The notes under the pieces: generated by a model | Told to the model about the DNA's origin: nothing | The model's database searches: none | What the model saw: the letters and a program-made list of their open reading frames with translations, nothing else | Shown here: positions 7,070-15,830 of the stretch, in pieces | How the letters are laid out: each line of letters begins with the position of its first letter | Position numbering within the stretch: the stretch's first letter is position 1 | Origin: Candidatus Avelusimicrobium pecoris | GTDB lineage: Bacteria > Elusimicrobiota > Elusimicrobia > Elusimicrobiales > Elusimicrobiaceae | Length of the DNA stretch: 37,980 nucleotides | Reading direction: 5' to 3' | Assembly: GCA_902761975.1 (NCBI GenBank) | Contig: CACWMG010000009.1 | Span: 1-37,980 of the forward strand | Translations under genes and position numbers: made by a program

Positions 7070-9055
7070 ATGAAACTAAAAATTGCAAAAGCTGCTTTCT
7101 TAATTTTTTGTATCACGGCTTTTATTTTTTTACTGCTGCCGTTTTTACAAACTACGCCGCCGCCTACGCCGGCCCAATTAAAAGCACAACCGCAGATAAG
7201 CACCGATAATCCGCTTACGGCTATTGCCAAACGGCTGGCCCACTTGTTCCGGCCGCGTGGGGAACAAAAAACGCGTTTTGTGTCCGCTCCCGTAGGGGCC
7301 GGCTCTCCCCTGCCGCAGTCGTCCGCTCAGCCGTATTTTTTAGCCCGTAACCAAATGCAACCCGCGGACCGCTCTTCTTCCGCCCAATTTCCCGCGGCTA
7401 CCCTTATTCCACTCCCCGCCCCGCAAGAAACCGCCTATGGAGATGCGGCGGTGCAAACCGATAACGGACAATGGGTCTTAGTACGCCAAACCGCGCCCGA
7501 AGCCGGCCAACCCGGTATGCACGAAGTCAACGTGCACGACAATCCCTATGACCGCTACGTAAAACAAGAACGGGCGGCCCGGGTAGCTGCGCAGGAAGTT
7601 AAACCCGCTATTCCGGATTCTAAATGGGCCCGGCTCGTGCGCCCTGTGAAAAAATGGTTAGGGCTAGATACCCCTTCCGCCGTAGGGCCAAGCCCGGTAC
7701 ACGTTGCACGGGAGGGCGACACACTACGTAGCTTGACCGCTACCCCCCGTACAACCACATCTATCAAACAGCCCTCTTTAGGTCCCGTCCGTTTACCTTT
7801 GCCGGATATCACGCCTCAAGTCTGGGCTCAAATGACGCCGTATGAGCGCGAACGTTACCAAGTAGCCCAATTTGCCGAACTAATTAGCGGCACCCGTGGG
7901 CTTAATGAGGCCGCCGAAATTTTGGCAGACGCCACCTATCCAAACCCCAAGAGTGAAGAAGAAGTGCGCGAAAAAGAAGGCTATAAAAATGGCCTAAGCG
8001 AACAAGGTAAAGAGCAAATTAAACAAGGTATTTTGCAAACCATGCAAGAAAATGCCAACGGCAAACAACCCGTGGATGAACTGGCATATATGGTAGGGTG
8101 CAAAAGCACCTCCCTGCCGGACACCTCCGGCGCGTGTCATAATTCCCCTAACGGTGAACCGCTGCCCACGCCCGCTACTTCCCAAGAAGTTATCAACCGG
8201 GAACAAACCCAAAACGCGGACGAATTTTATCAAACTACCCAATATGTTTTGCCCAAGGGCTTGCCGTTAACCCCCGTGTTAGGCCCCACTACCCCCGAAA
8301 CGATTGCCAACATGTCCGGTCCTTCCCAAAACGTACAAGACGCGGCAGAAATTTACCAGTTTTTGTATGAAAAACAAAATTGCGCCACCCAAACCTGCTA
8401 TTGGGTAGCCAATTCCAAACAAGCCGACCCTCAACTGCGCGACGCTATTGCCATGGCTAACGCCACCCTCAAGCCGGATCCGCAAAACACGTATTCCTCC
8501 TACAAACAAGCCTTTGTAGCGTACAAACTCAAACAACTGGGGGAAAACGCGACCAAAGAACAGCTGGCCCAGGCCCGCAAAGCCGCCGCAAGACAATTTG
8601 AGCAAAGTGCCGTGCACTACGTGCCCTATACGGTATCCCAAGCCCAGCAAACCCAACAGCAAACCCTGCAAGCCGCTAACCCGGCCAACCCGCAAGGACG
8701 TGCCGAAGATTTAACGGTTTTCTATGTAACAGATCCGGCCCAAGCCCAACAATTTGCCCAAGATATTCAAAGCGTCATTTTTGCCTACGGAAAGGAGCCA
8801 TTAACCCAAGCGGACTCCGCCGTAGATGCCGGACGTTTAATTACCCAGTCTATGGCTCAAAATGTAAATGACGCCAAACAAGTCATCCAGGACGTCCAAC
8901 GCCCCCTCTACCAGCAAACCGTACGGGAAAATGTACGCCAACAACTTAACGAACAAACCCGTCAGCAAAACCAAACGGGGGCCGGCTGGGAAGGTGTTTT
9001 TGATAAAATGAAACAATCCGGTAACCGGTCGCAAACCAAAGGTGCTAAAAAATAA
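7070..9055 (+). CDS. large membrane-anchored protein of unknown function
   Basis: This 661-residue protein starts with one hydrophobic segment (about residues 8-27) preceded by lysines, with no obvious cleavage site, so it is probably N-terminally anchored with the bulk outside the cytoplasm. Residues about 28-250 are rich in Pro, Ala and Gln and look disordered. Residues about 255-650 are helical and Gln-rich, with four scattered cysteines (VGCKS, GACHN, KQNCATQTCYW). I recognise no domain. It follows the protease gene by 3 nt and is therefore probably its partner or substrate. The gene ends just before the promoter of the next operon. It may be specific to this lineage. Confidence 0.7.
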   Translation: MKLKIAKAAFLIFCITAFIFLLLPFLQTTPPPTPAQLKAQPQISTDNPLTAIAKRLAHLFRPRGEQKTRFVSAPVGAGSPLPQSSAQPYFLARNQMQPADRSSSAQFPAATLIPLPAPQETAYGDAAVQTDNGQWVLVRQTAPEAGQPGMHEVNVHDNPYDRYVKQERAARVAAQEVKPAIPDSKWARLVRPVKKWLGLDTPSAVGPSPVHVAREGDTLRSLTATPRTTTSIKQPSLGPVRLPLPDITPQVWAQMTPYERERYQVAQFAELISGTRGLNEAAEILADATYPNPKSEEEVREKEGYKNGLSEQGKEQIKQGILQTMQENANGKQPVDELAYMVGCKSTSLPDTSGACHNSPNGEPLPTPATSQEVINREQTQNADEFYQTTQYVLPKGLPLTPVLGPTTPETIANMSGPSQNVQDAAEIYQFLYEKQNCATQTCYWVANSKQADPQLRDAIAMANATLKPDPQNTYSSYKQAFVAYKLKQLGENATKEQLAQARKAAARQFEQSAVHYVPYTVSQAQQTQQQTLQAANPANPQGRAEDLTVFYVTDPAQAQQFAQDIQSVIFAYGKEPLTQADSAVDAGRLITQSMAQNVNDAKQVIQDVQRPLYQQTVRENVRQQLNEQTRQQNQTGAGWEGVFDKMKQSGNRSQTKGAKK

Positions 9056-9080
9056 TTTTTATTTGCGGCCTTAAATTGGG

Positions 9081-9086
9081 TATAAT
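9081..9086 (+). promoter_or_regulatory. -10 element of the six-gene envelope operon
   Basis: A consensus TATAAT lies 63 nt before the first start codon (9150); the -35 is weak. The leader between them contains an imperfect GC-rich hairpin near 9105-9123 and the ribosome binding site AAGGAG before 9150. Confidence 0.5.
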
Positions 9087-9149
9087 TTGTAAAAGGGTAT
9101 TTTAGCGCACGTACGCGCGGGCGCAGGTTCTGCCCAAGGAGAAATTTTC

Positions 9150-9710
9150 ATGAAAAAAATTGCCGTTTGGATGCTCATTATTACCGGTTTATTTACTGTC
9201 TCCTGCCGTAAAAACAACACGTACGACCGTTTTGACCCCAACCAGGATTACGAACGTTTTATCAATTCCCACGTATTTGCCGCGTGTGAATTTGTAGATA
9301 AACCCTATGCGCGCTATTCGCTAGCCAATATCGTAGCGCGCCCCGGGGATAATTCTGCCTACGAAGACTACTACAAAGTAAAATTTATCAATGGCCCCTG
9401 CAAAGGGGTAGCGGTGTGGACGCCTTTTATTATTTTTAAAACCCGCCCGGTAGAGGACCCCTCTTTATTGCAAACGGGCACCTGGGTCATCCGTAATTAC
9501 GAAAACCCCAAAACGCACGATCTTTACCAGACCGACCATTGGAATTTGGGCGTGGTAGTAGGAACCTCCCGCGCCAAAAAAGGGATTGTAGATATAGCGT
9601 TCCCGCGCGATAAAAACGACTTTTTCCCCGCCCGCGAAAGCGTACGCATCCAAAATGTGCGCACCGTCGTAAAACCCGCTTTAAAAGATGTAAGAACTTT
9701 TATTAACTAG
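9150..9710 (+). CDS. lipoprotein of unknown function
   Basis: This 186-residue protein has a lipoprotein signal: MKKIAVWMLIITGLFTVSC, with Cys19 as the lipidation site (lipobox TVSC). The mature part contains two further cysteines (FAACEF, NGPCKG) and alternating beta-type segments. I recognise no family. It is the first gene of a tight operon; the next start is 8 nt beyond its stop. Being first, it may be the most abundant product. It probably sits on the periplasmic side of an envelope membrane with the barrel protein encoded next. Confidence 0.78.
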   Translation: MKKIAVWMLIITGLFTVSCRKNNTYDRFDPNQDYERFINSHVFAACEFVDKPYARYSLANIVARPGDNSAYEDYYKVKFINGPCKGVAVWTPFIIFKTRPVEDPSLLQTGTWVIRNYENPKTHDLYQTDHWNLGVVVGTSRAKKGIVDIAFPRDKNDFFPARESVRIQNVRTVVKPALKDVRTFIN

Positions 9711-9718
9711 GAGAGTGT

Positions 9719-10462
9719 ATGAAATTAATTCGTCTTTGCACCGTTGTACTTGCTACGTTATGTTTGGCCCCGGCTGTATTTGCCGAAGAAGGAGATCCCA
9801 TCTCCACCGAAACCATGATTGTAGATGTACCCACCGCCGAAGTATATGACCGTTACCAAGCGTCTTTTTTAACCCGCGTCTATGAACACGGTACCGTCAT
9901 GGAAAGCATTGATTTTGGTGTATATCCGCGCATTAACATTGGGCTGAGTCTGGCCATTGATAACTGGATTGGTTCCTCTCATTCCGTCAAAGTACTGGAC
10001 CCCGATTTCCAAGCTAAATGGAAAGTGTACGACGGGAACCTATACTTGCCGGCCATTGCCATTGGCTATGACGGCCGCCGCTATGGCTACGGCTATGACA
10101 AACACTCCCGCGATTACAGAGGGCACCGCACTAAACACTATTTGGACAACCGCAAAGGCGGCTACATCACCCTTACGCGTGAAATTTTTACCCCGGGCCT
10201 TTCCTTAACGGCCGGGGCCAATCTCTCCGATTTTGAATGGGATGAACTTTACATGTTCACCGGTTTGTATTACAAAATACTGCCGCAAGTAAATTTGTTA
10301 ACCGAGTGGGATAACATCCGCAACATCCGCGATTCCCGCCTAAACATGGGGGTCCGTTTTTACCTGCACCCGTCTTTAGCCCTGGACGCCGCTTTCCGCC
10401 GCATTGGCCGCGGGGATGAAAGTGAACGCATTTTGCAACTGCGTTACGTAACTACTTTCTAG
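9719..10462 (+). CDS. outer-membrane beta-barrel protein (YjbH-like)
   Basis: This 247-residue protein has a signal peptide (residues 1-22, ending AVFA). The mature protein is made of short amphipathic strands with abundant Tyr and Gly, and it ends in LQLRYVTTF, a C-terminal Phe as in BamA-dependent barrels. Segments such as FGVYPRINIGLSLAIDNW and ARLNMGVRFYL-type strands resemble YjbH-like barrels, but the match is from memory and weak. It is the second gene in the operon, followed after 7 nt by the HAMP protein gene. YjbH-type proteins are linked to exopolysaccharide in other bacteria; that role is not shown here. Confidence 0.68.
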   Translation: MKLIRLCTVVLATLCLAPAVFAEEGDPISTETMIVDVPTAEVYDRYQASFLTRVYEHGTVMESIDFGVYPRINIGLSLAIDNWIGSSHSVKVLDPDFQAKWKVYDGNLYLPAIAIGYDGRRYGYGYDKHSRDYRGHRTKHYLDNRKGGYITLTREIFTPGLSLTAGANLSDFEWDELYMFTGLYYKILPQVNLLTEWDNIRNIRDSRLNMGVRFYLHPSLALDAAFRRIGRGDESERILQLRYVTTF

Positions 10463-10469
10463 GAACTGT

Positions 10470-10925
10470 ATGAACACGTCGCCCGCCCAACAAAACCCTT
10501 TCCAACGCCGCACGATTTTTATTAAAAAAAATCTGCAGCTTCGGTACATGGTCCTCATAGTTACCTGTGTGCTATGTGGGTTGGCGATTATGACCCTGGA
10601 GCTCATGGCTACGCTCAATGATTTGTTTGACGCTTACCCGGTGCTCATGCAACCCATTTATGATGAGTTCATTCCCATCATTTCGGATTTTTTCTATAAG
10701 ATAGCCATTTACGTATTACTGGTCATTGTAATTTCGGCCATTGTTTCGCACAAAATGGCCGGCCCGGTGTACCGCTTTGAACAAACCTGTAAAGCCATTG
10801 CCAAGGGGGATTTTTCCCAACGGGTACACCTACGCAAAGGGGACCGCTTGCAAGAATTACAAGCCGAATTTAACAAAATGATGGACGTGGTGGAAAACCG
10901 AATTAACAATAAACCGTTACCTTAA
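10470..10925 (+). CDS. two-TM membrane protein with a HAMP domain and no output domain
   Basis: This 151-residue inner-membrane protein has TM1 at about 25-46 and TM2 at about 75-96. The loop of ~28 residues between them should face the periplasm. TM2 runs into a HAMP domain (about 95-147), with MAGPVYRFE as its first helix and GDFSQRVHLRKGDRLQELQAEFN across the connector and second helix. There is no histidine kinase, cyclase, GGDEF or methyl-accepting domain after it; the protein stops at the end of HAMP. Such a protein could relay a signal to a separate partner. The ATG follows GGAAC 5-8 nt upstream. It sits inside the envelope operon between a barrel gene and a TolC-family gene. Confidence 0.8.
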   Translation: MNTSPAQQNPFQRRTIFIKKNLQLRYMVLIVTCVLCGLAIMTLELMATLNDLFDAYPVLMQPIYDEFIPIISDFFYKIAIYVLLVIVISAIVSHKMAGPVYRFEQTCKAIAKGDFSQRVHLRKGDRLQELQAEFNKMMDVVENRINNKPLP

Positions 10926-10930
10926 CTTGT

Positions 10931-12220
10931 ATGAAAAAATTCCTGGTGCTGTTGTTTATGTGTAGTTGTATCGTGCCGCTGCAAGCCCAAAGTAATTATG
11001 GGCTTGTCTTTTCTAGCTTAATGAGCGATAACCTCTCGTTGGAAAACGCAATCCGCCTGGGACTAGAAAACAATTCCCAATTTTTAACCGCTAAAGAGGA
11101 AATTACCATTGCCGAACAAAAACTAAGCGAGGCCAAATTCCGCCACTTACCTCAATTTGCCTTGCAAGGTACCGCCAGTTGGTACAAGGCCGACTCTCCC
11201 ATCATTTTGCCAGACGGGGGCGTTAGCCGCCTTTTACCGGCTTCCAATACCTTAGACGGCCACACTTTTTACGGTATAGGTGCCACCGCTACCCAATATC
11301 TTTATTCCGGCGGCCGCATTAGTAGCACCGTTAAATCGGCCCGCGCCAATTTTAAGCAAGCCCAAAGCCGCTATGAAACCGTCAAAAATGCCGTGGTGTT
11401 AGATATCAAAACCTCCTTTACCCGTTTGCTCTACGCGCAAGAAAACGTAAAATTTACCCAGCATATTGCCCAGCAGGTGGCCCGTTGGCACACTTCTCCC
11501 GACGCTTGGACCAACGTACGCCAAAAAGCCCTATTAGCCCAATTACAAGCCGCTTACCGCCAAGCCCAAAACGAGCTTTCCCAAGCGCGCCTGGCTATGC
11601 TGGTGAGTTTAAACAAAGAAAAAAACGCCCCCCTTACCCTTTCCGGCACCTTAGAGCCCGTGAGTGTAGAGGGCGATTTACCCCATTTTGAATTGTGGGC
11701 AACCGAATTTCGCCCGGAGTTAAAATCCGCCATTTACGCCTTGGAGCTGGACAGCATTGCCATTGACCTGGCCCTTTCCAAACGCTACCCGGATATTTTA
11801 ATTAACGCCTCTTACGAGCGCGTGGGCGATAAAGACTTAGATGACGAAAACAAACAAGTCTCTCTAGCCGTGCGTTTACCGCTTCCTTATACGTTCTCAC
11901 AACAAATTACGCAAAAGAAAGCCGAGCAGAAAAAAAGCACCTTGCGCCGCGCTTCTATTGAAGACGACATCAACGTGCAAGTCATTTCCAGCTACGAACA
12001 AATGGTTTTTTGGCAAGACGAAGTACAAACGCGCAAAAAAACCTTTGAAGAACTCTCCGCCCAAATAGAACGCCACTTAAAAACGGCCCCCAAAACCGGC
12101 GTGGACGGATTAGAAGCCTTGCATGCGTATTTGCAAACGGGACAATCTTATTTGCAATCCCTGCGGGAAAACCATATCGCCAAAGCCCGTTTAGAGTGGG
12201 CCATTGGCAAGGATTTATAA
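10931..12220 (+). CDS. TolC-family outer membrane protein
   Basis: This 429-residue protein has a signal peptide (about 1-20, ending LQAQ). It has the two-fold repeated architecture of the outer membrane efflux protein family: a first half starting with LSLENAIRLGLENNSQFLTAKEEI, with long helical hairpin AEQKLSEAKFRHLPQFALQG, followed by barrel-type strands around YLYSGGRISSTVKSARANF, and a second half with IDLALSKRYPDILINASYER and a helical coiled coil. TolC-type trimers form export ducts across the outer membrane and periplasm. No adaptor (membrane fusion protein) or ABC/RND pump is encoded nearby, so the partner pump is elsewhere or absent. The stop codon overlaps the next start (TAATG). 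Confidence 0.9.
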   Translation: MKKFLVLLFMCSCIVPLQAQSNYGLVFSSLMSDNLSLENAIRLGLENNSQFLTAKEEITIAEQKLSEAKFRHLPQFALQGTASWYKADSPIILPDGGVSRLLPASNTLDGHTFYGIGATATQYLYSGGRISSTVKSARANFKQAQSRYETVKNAVVLDIKTSFTRLLYAQENVKFTQHIAQQVARWHTSPDAWTNVRQKALLAQLQAAYRQAQNELSQARLAMLVSLNKEKNAPLTLSGTLEPVSVEGDLPHFELWATEFRPELKSAIYALELDSIAIDLALSKRYPDILINASYERVGDKDLDDENKQVSLAVRLPLPYTFSQQITQKKAEQKKSTLRRASIEDDINVQVISSYEQMVFWQDEVQTRKKTFEELSAQIERHLKTAPKTGVDGLEALHAYLQTGQSYLQSLRENHIAKARLEWAIGKDL

Positions 12221-13176
12221 TGCGTGTGTGGCGCACTCTGCTGTTACTGGTTTTTACGCTATGGTGCGCCGGGCCTTGCGTGGCTCTTACCCCCGCCACG
12301 GATGATGACGTCTTGCGCCAATTTATGTGGCAGCGTTTTACACAACTGCCTAAAGAAGCCCGCCCCAAAATTGGGGTAGCGCTCTCAGCTGGCGGCGTGC
12401 GCGGATACGCCCACGTAGGCGTGCTGGAAGTATTTGATAATGCCCATTTGCCCATTGACTACCTGGCGGGAACTTCTATGGGCTCGGTGGTGGGCGGCTT
12501 GTACGCGGCCGGGCTCCCGACCGAAAAACTATGGGACCTGGGGAACCATATTACCATTGATACCATCACGCCTGATTTTAACGTCATGGGCCTGTTTCGC
12601 TTTTTATTTGAAAAAAAACTGCCCACTTCGGCCAATTTGGAAAAATTCTTTGAAAACCAACTGGGTAATATTCAATTTGAAGATTTACCTATTCCGTTTT
12701 CCTGCTCGGCTATGGACATTAAAACCGGTGAGCGGGTGCTGTTTAACTCGGGCCCGTTAGCCATTGCCGTGCGCGCCAGTATGAACTTGCCCGGCGTATT
12801 TGCCCCCGTAGAGTACCGCCACCGCGCGTTGGTGGACGGAGCCGTGGTAGATTACTTGCCGGTGGATTCGGTCAAACAAATGGGGGCAGACTATATTATT
12901 GCCTCCGTAACACCCTTTGATTTTTTCTCTAAAACTCCCTCCACCATTTTGGGCTACGTCAACCGCGTGAGCGACGTGCGCGCCGCCGCTATGATTGAGG
13001 AATCTGCCAAAAAAGCCAATTTTGTCATCACCAACCGCGTGCTTGATACAGGCACGCTGGAGCTTAATAAATTACACCAAGCCGGGGAAGTAGGCGTAAA
13101 AGAGGCGTTTAAAAATTTACCGGCTTTGCAAGAGGATATATTATTGTATGCACTCCCCTATATTTTTAAAAAATAA
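12220..13176 (+). CDS. patatin-like phospholipase, exported
   Basis: This 318-residue protein starts at 12220, overlapping the TolC-family stop by one base; an upstream ATG in frame at 12196 would lie inside the previous gene and destroy the signal peptide. The N-terminus MRVWRTLLLLVFTLWCAGPCVA is a signal peptide, ending near residue 22. The patatin domain starts at about residue 48 with GVALSAGGVRGYAHVGVLE (oxyanion glycines), the nucleophile Ser86 in GTSMG, and Asp206 in DGAVVDYLP: a complete Ser-Asp dyad. Families of this type hydrolyse acyl esters of phospholipids. It may be periplasmic or outer-membrane associated. Some patatin proteins carry a C-terminal barrel; none is present here. 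The 3' end overlaps the next gene by 29 bp. Confidence 0.9.
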   Translation: MRVWRTLLLLVFTLWCAGPCVALTPATDDDVLRQFMWQRFTQLPKEARPKIGVALSAGGVRGYAHVGVLEVFDNAHLPIDYLAGTSMGSVVGGLYAAGLPTEKLWDLGNHITIDTITPDFNVMGLFRFLFEKKLPTSANLEKFFENQLGNIQFEDLPIPFSCSAMDIKTGERVLFNSGPLAIAVRASMNLPGVFAPVEYRHRALVDGAVVDYLPVDSVKQMGADYIIASVTPFDFFSKTPSTILGYVNRVSDVRAAAMIEESAKKANFVITNRVLDTGTLELNKLHQAGEVGVKEAFKNLPALQEDILLYALPYIFKK

Positions 13177-14128
13177 GCTCTTTCTGTGCGCCCTTTGTTT
13201 GCTCCTGGGGGGTTGTTCTACCGGGTTTTTAGGCTTGGCCCCCGCCGGAGACAAAAAAGAGTACGTCCACGCCCGCACGTTGTATAACGAGCAGAAATAC
13301 CAAGAAGCCGTGGCCGAACTAACCGGCTACATTTACAAAGCCGGCAACGTCAAACGCCGCGAGGCCCGCGCCTACCGCTTGCTGGGGCGCAGTTACGAAC
13401 AGCTGGGGCAACTTAACAAAGCCCTGGAAGTCTATTTAGAAGCCCTTGAGTTTCACCCCAAAAATGTACCGCTTTTATTGGCGGCCGCCCAACTTTATCA
13501 GCGCACGGGACTGTTTGAACAATCCCAAAAACTCTACGAGCGCGCCCTTGTGCAAGAACCGGATAATTTAGAGGCACTTTCCGGCCAGGCGGAAAATTAC
13601 CGAGCCATTGGCTTTTACTTCAAAGCGCGCGCCTATTACGACCAGTTTTTTGCGTTAAACCCGGCGGCCGCGCCCCAGTACCGGGCCCGTTACGCCTCCA
13701 CATTTTTAAACCAAAACAAATTTGAAGAGGCCTATGTGCACATCACCATGGCTCTGACCGAGGACGCAAAGCAGCCCGACTATTGGCTCTTAAGTGCCCA
13801 AGCCGCCTTTGGCCTGGGCCGCTTGGACGAAGCGCAAGCCGCTATAGACACGGCCCTTTTACTGGCGCCGGACCGCCTGGATTTGCAATTTTACGAAATC
13901 ATGGGTGCTTACCAAGCCGGGCACTATCAAAGCTCCTTGCAAAAAGCACAAGCCTTCTTAAAAAAGCACCCGCAAGAACCGCTGGGCCTGCTACTGGCCG
14001 CGCTGAGCGAACAACAACTGGGCTATTATGCCCGCGCGCGCAAACACTTACAGCAAGCCGCCCAAACGGCCGACCCCAAAAGTTTTGTTAGCCGCGTAGC
14101 CACCCAGTTACTTACCGAGTGGAAATAA
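13148..14128 (+). CDS. TPR-repeat lipoprotein
   Basis: This 326-residue protein has a lipoprotein signal with lipobox LLGGC at residues 21-25 (Cys25 is the lipidation site). The mature part is built of tetratricopeptide repeats: RAYRLLGRSYEQLGQLNKAL, PLLLAAAQLYQRTGLFEQSQ, LEALSGQAENYRAIGFYFKA and later copies, with the usual small-residue positions. TPR lipoproteins act as scaffolds for envelope complexes. The start overlaps the patatin gene by 29 bp in another frame, so translation is probably coupled. It is the last gene of the operon and is followed by a terminator 6 nt beyond the stop. Confidence 0.88.
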   Translation: MHSPIFLKNKLFLCALCLLLGGCSTGFLGLAPAGDKKEYVHARTLYNEQKYQEAVAELTGYIYKAGNVKRREARAYRLLGRSYEQLGQLNKALEVYLEALEFHPKNVPLLLAAAQLYQRTGLFEQSQKLYERALVQEPDNLEALSGQAENYRAIGFYFKARAYYDQFFALNPAAAPQYRARYASTFLNQNKFEEAYVHITMALTEDAKQPDYWLLSAQAAFGLGRLDEAQAAIDTALLLAPDRLDLQFYEIMGAYQAGHYQSSLQKAQAFLKKHPQEPLGLLLAALSEQQLGYYARARKHLQQAAQTADPKSFVSRVATQLLTEWK

Positions 14129-14133
14129 ATTTA

Positions 14134-14160
14134 ACCTCGGGCAAGAGCTCGGGGTTTTTT
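14134..14160 (+). terminator. Rho-independent terminator of the envelope operon
   Basis: ACCTCGGGC pairs with GCTCGGGGT around AAGA (two wobble pairs), followed by six T. It closes the transcript beginning at 9150. Confidence 0.85.
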
Positions 14161-14173
14161 ATACTACCTATGC

Positions 14174-15829
14174 TTATGGTTTCTTTACAAACGGTTTTTG
14201 ATCGGGTTTATTGTCTAGCGTAACCAGTTCCATTTCTTCTAAAAGTAGGGCGGGAGCGGACACGTTTTGAGCAGGCAAACCCGTTTCGCCCGGTTGGTCC
14301 AGGTGGCTGACTGCCGGCTCGTCTCCGGCGGCTATAATGTCGCGCAAGGAGCGCGTAGTTAAACCGTCTATTTTAAGCCCATGCACAAATTCGCGGCGTC
14401 CGTCCATATATACGCGCTCCCACACGGGCTGATTGTCCGTATCGGGCCCGGGCCACGCATGCAAAATGTACCCGTAGGGTAAGCCCAGTTCTTGGCAACG
14501 TGCCAACAAACGGCTCACGAGCGTATCCCACGTTAAAGGATTTTCCGGCTCCACACGTACATTGGTTAAACATTCCCGCGGCATAGACAGCGCCGTGGCA
14601 CACGCATGGCCGTTACTGCGTTTTTTATCCGCAAGCGGACGGGTGGTGCGGGGCAACTGCACCGTGCGGCCCTTTTCCACTAATTTAAGGGGTTGAGCGG
14701 CTACGCCCTCGTCATCTACCGGCATAAATCCGCCTAGCGGCGTTGTGCCGCGCGCACGGACGTACGGTTCGTCCCACACGGTAATACCGGGGGCCAATAT
14801 CCGCTGGCCCTCTACACTAAATTTACCTAAGGTCGTATCCGGCTCGTCCCCTTCAAACAGAAGTCCCTTTAAGTTTTGGAAATTTTTGACCAGTTCCTCC
14901 TGCATAAACGGACCGGCGGCACCGGGCGTTAGCAACACCGGGCCGACGTAATTTTCCCCTTTTACGCTTGCGTAATAGGCTTGTAAATCCGTTAAAAAGC
15001 GTTGGGTGGTTTCTGCTGCCAACGCGGCCTCTTGCGGTGTAAAATCGGCTAGCCACACCCTGCGGTTGTATTTGCGCTTAAAGCCAGCTTTACTACGCAT
15101 TTGCGCCTGCCACTGCACCTGCACCCCGCGCACGGATTTTTGGTAAAATCCCCCCCGGCTGTTTACATAATACGTATCTTTTTGCACGGGGCTTACTTGC
15201 ACCAAAAATTGCTCTACAAAAGGGAGTTCTTTGCCTAGGGCCGATTGCACTTTCACCCAATTTTGCAGGTACGGCCAATCATACGCGGCAAACGGTTTTA
15301 TTTCTTCTGTGTAAGTGGCTTGTTTGGCCGCTAGTACGTCGGGCAATTTATCTTTTTGCGGGGTTTGCTTGGCGCGTTCGTAGGCTTGTTTTTGCTGATA
15401 GGTTTCCGCGGCAAACGTGTAGGCCGCGTCTGTAAGTTGCCACAACGCCTGGCGCACGCCGTTGTAGCTTTTAGGCATATTTTTGGCGCCCCGGGGGCGA
15501 TACGCATACGGCGGATAATACGCCGCATGGGCAAAGCCCATACTGTCTTTTTGGGCACTGCCGATATCCACCCATACGTACGCATTTAACTGGCTATCGC
15601 GCGCTTGCGCGGGGTATAACGCCCCAAACGAGGCGGCCGCCTCCTCTTGGGTAATTTGCTCTAATTTGTACGCCATAAAATACGGTTTTTCCACGCCCGG
15701 CCGGCGCAACTTGGCCATAGAGCGTTTAATTTCGTCTTGCATGGCACGCATATAATCCGGTTGCAAACTGGTTGCCCCGCACAGCGGCATGGCTACTAGC
15801 AGAAAAAGCCCTAATTTCCACGCTTTCAT
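14174..15829 (-). CDS. exported TldE/PmbA-like protein lacking the metal site
   Basis: This 551-residue protein starts at 15829, 1 nt after the stop of the upstream TldD-like gene, with AGGAGG inside that gene's end; a longer in-frame reading to 16006 is an overlap artefact. The N-terminus MKAWKLGLFLLVAMPLCGATS is a signal peptide. The sequence is a diverged paralogue of the neighbour: shared order includes a segment GKFSVEGQRILAPGITVWDEP, VDDEGVAAQPLKLVEKG, NGHACATALSMPR and a C-terminal VYMDGRREFVHGLKIDG. Where the neighbour has HEALGH, this one has MQEELV (309-314), and the C-terminal Cys is missing too. It therefore looks like the non-catalytic subunit, as TldE is to TldD. A purely structural or regulatory partner is the best reading. 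Confidence 0.78.
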   Translation of the reverse strand: MKAWKLGLFLLVAMPLCGATSLQPDYMRAMQDEIKRSMAKLRRPGVEKPYFMAYKLEQITQEEAAASFGALYPAQARDSQLNAYVWVDIGSAQKDSMGFAHAAYYPPYAYRPRGAKNMPKSYNGVRQALWQLTDAAYTFAAETYQQKQAYERAKQTPQKDKLPDVLAAKQATYTEEIKPFAAYDWPYLQNWVKVQSALGKELPFVEQFLVQVSPVQKDTYYVNSRGGFYQKSVRGVQVQWQAQMRSKAGFKRKYNRRVWLADFTPQEAALAAETTQRFLTDLQAYYASVKGENYVGPVLLTPGAAGPFMQEELVKNFQNLKGLLFEGDEPDTTLGKFSVEGQRILAPGITVWDEPYVRARGTTPLGGFMPVDDEGVAAQPLKLVEKGRTVQLPRTTRPLADKKRSNGHACATALSMPRECLTNVRVEPENPLTWDTLVSRLLARCQELGLPYGYILHAWPGPDTDNQPVWERVYMDGRREFVHGLKIDGLTTRSLRDIIAAGDEPAVSHLDQPGETGLPAQNVSAPALLLEEMELVTLDNKPDQKPFVKKP

Positions 15830-15830
15830 C

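Noticed and set aside
12196-12220. Earlier start for the patatin gene
   Set aside because: It would add eight residues before the signal peptide and lies in the TolC-family coding sequence. The TAATG overlap start is better.
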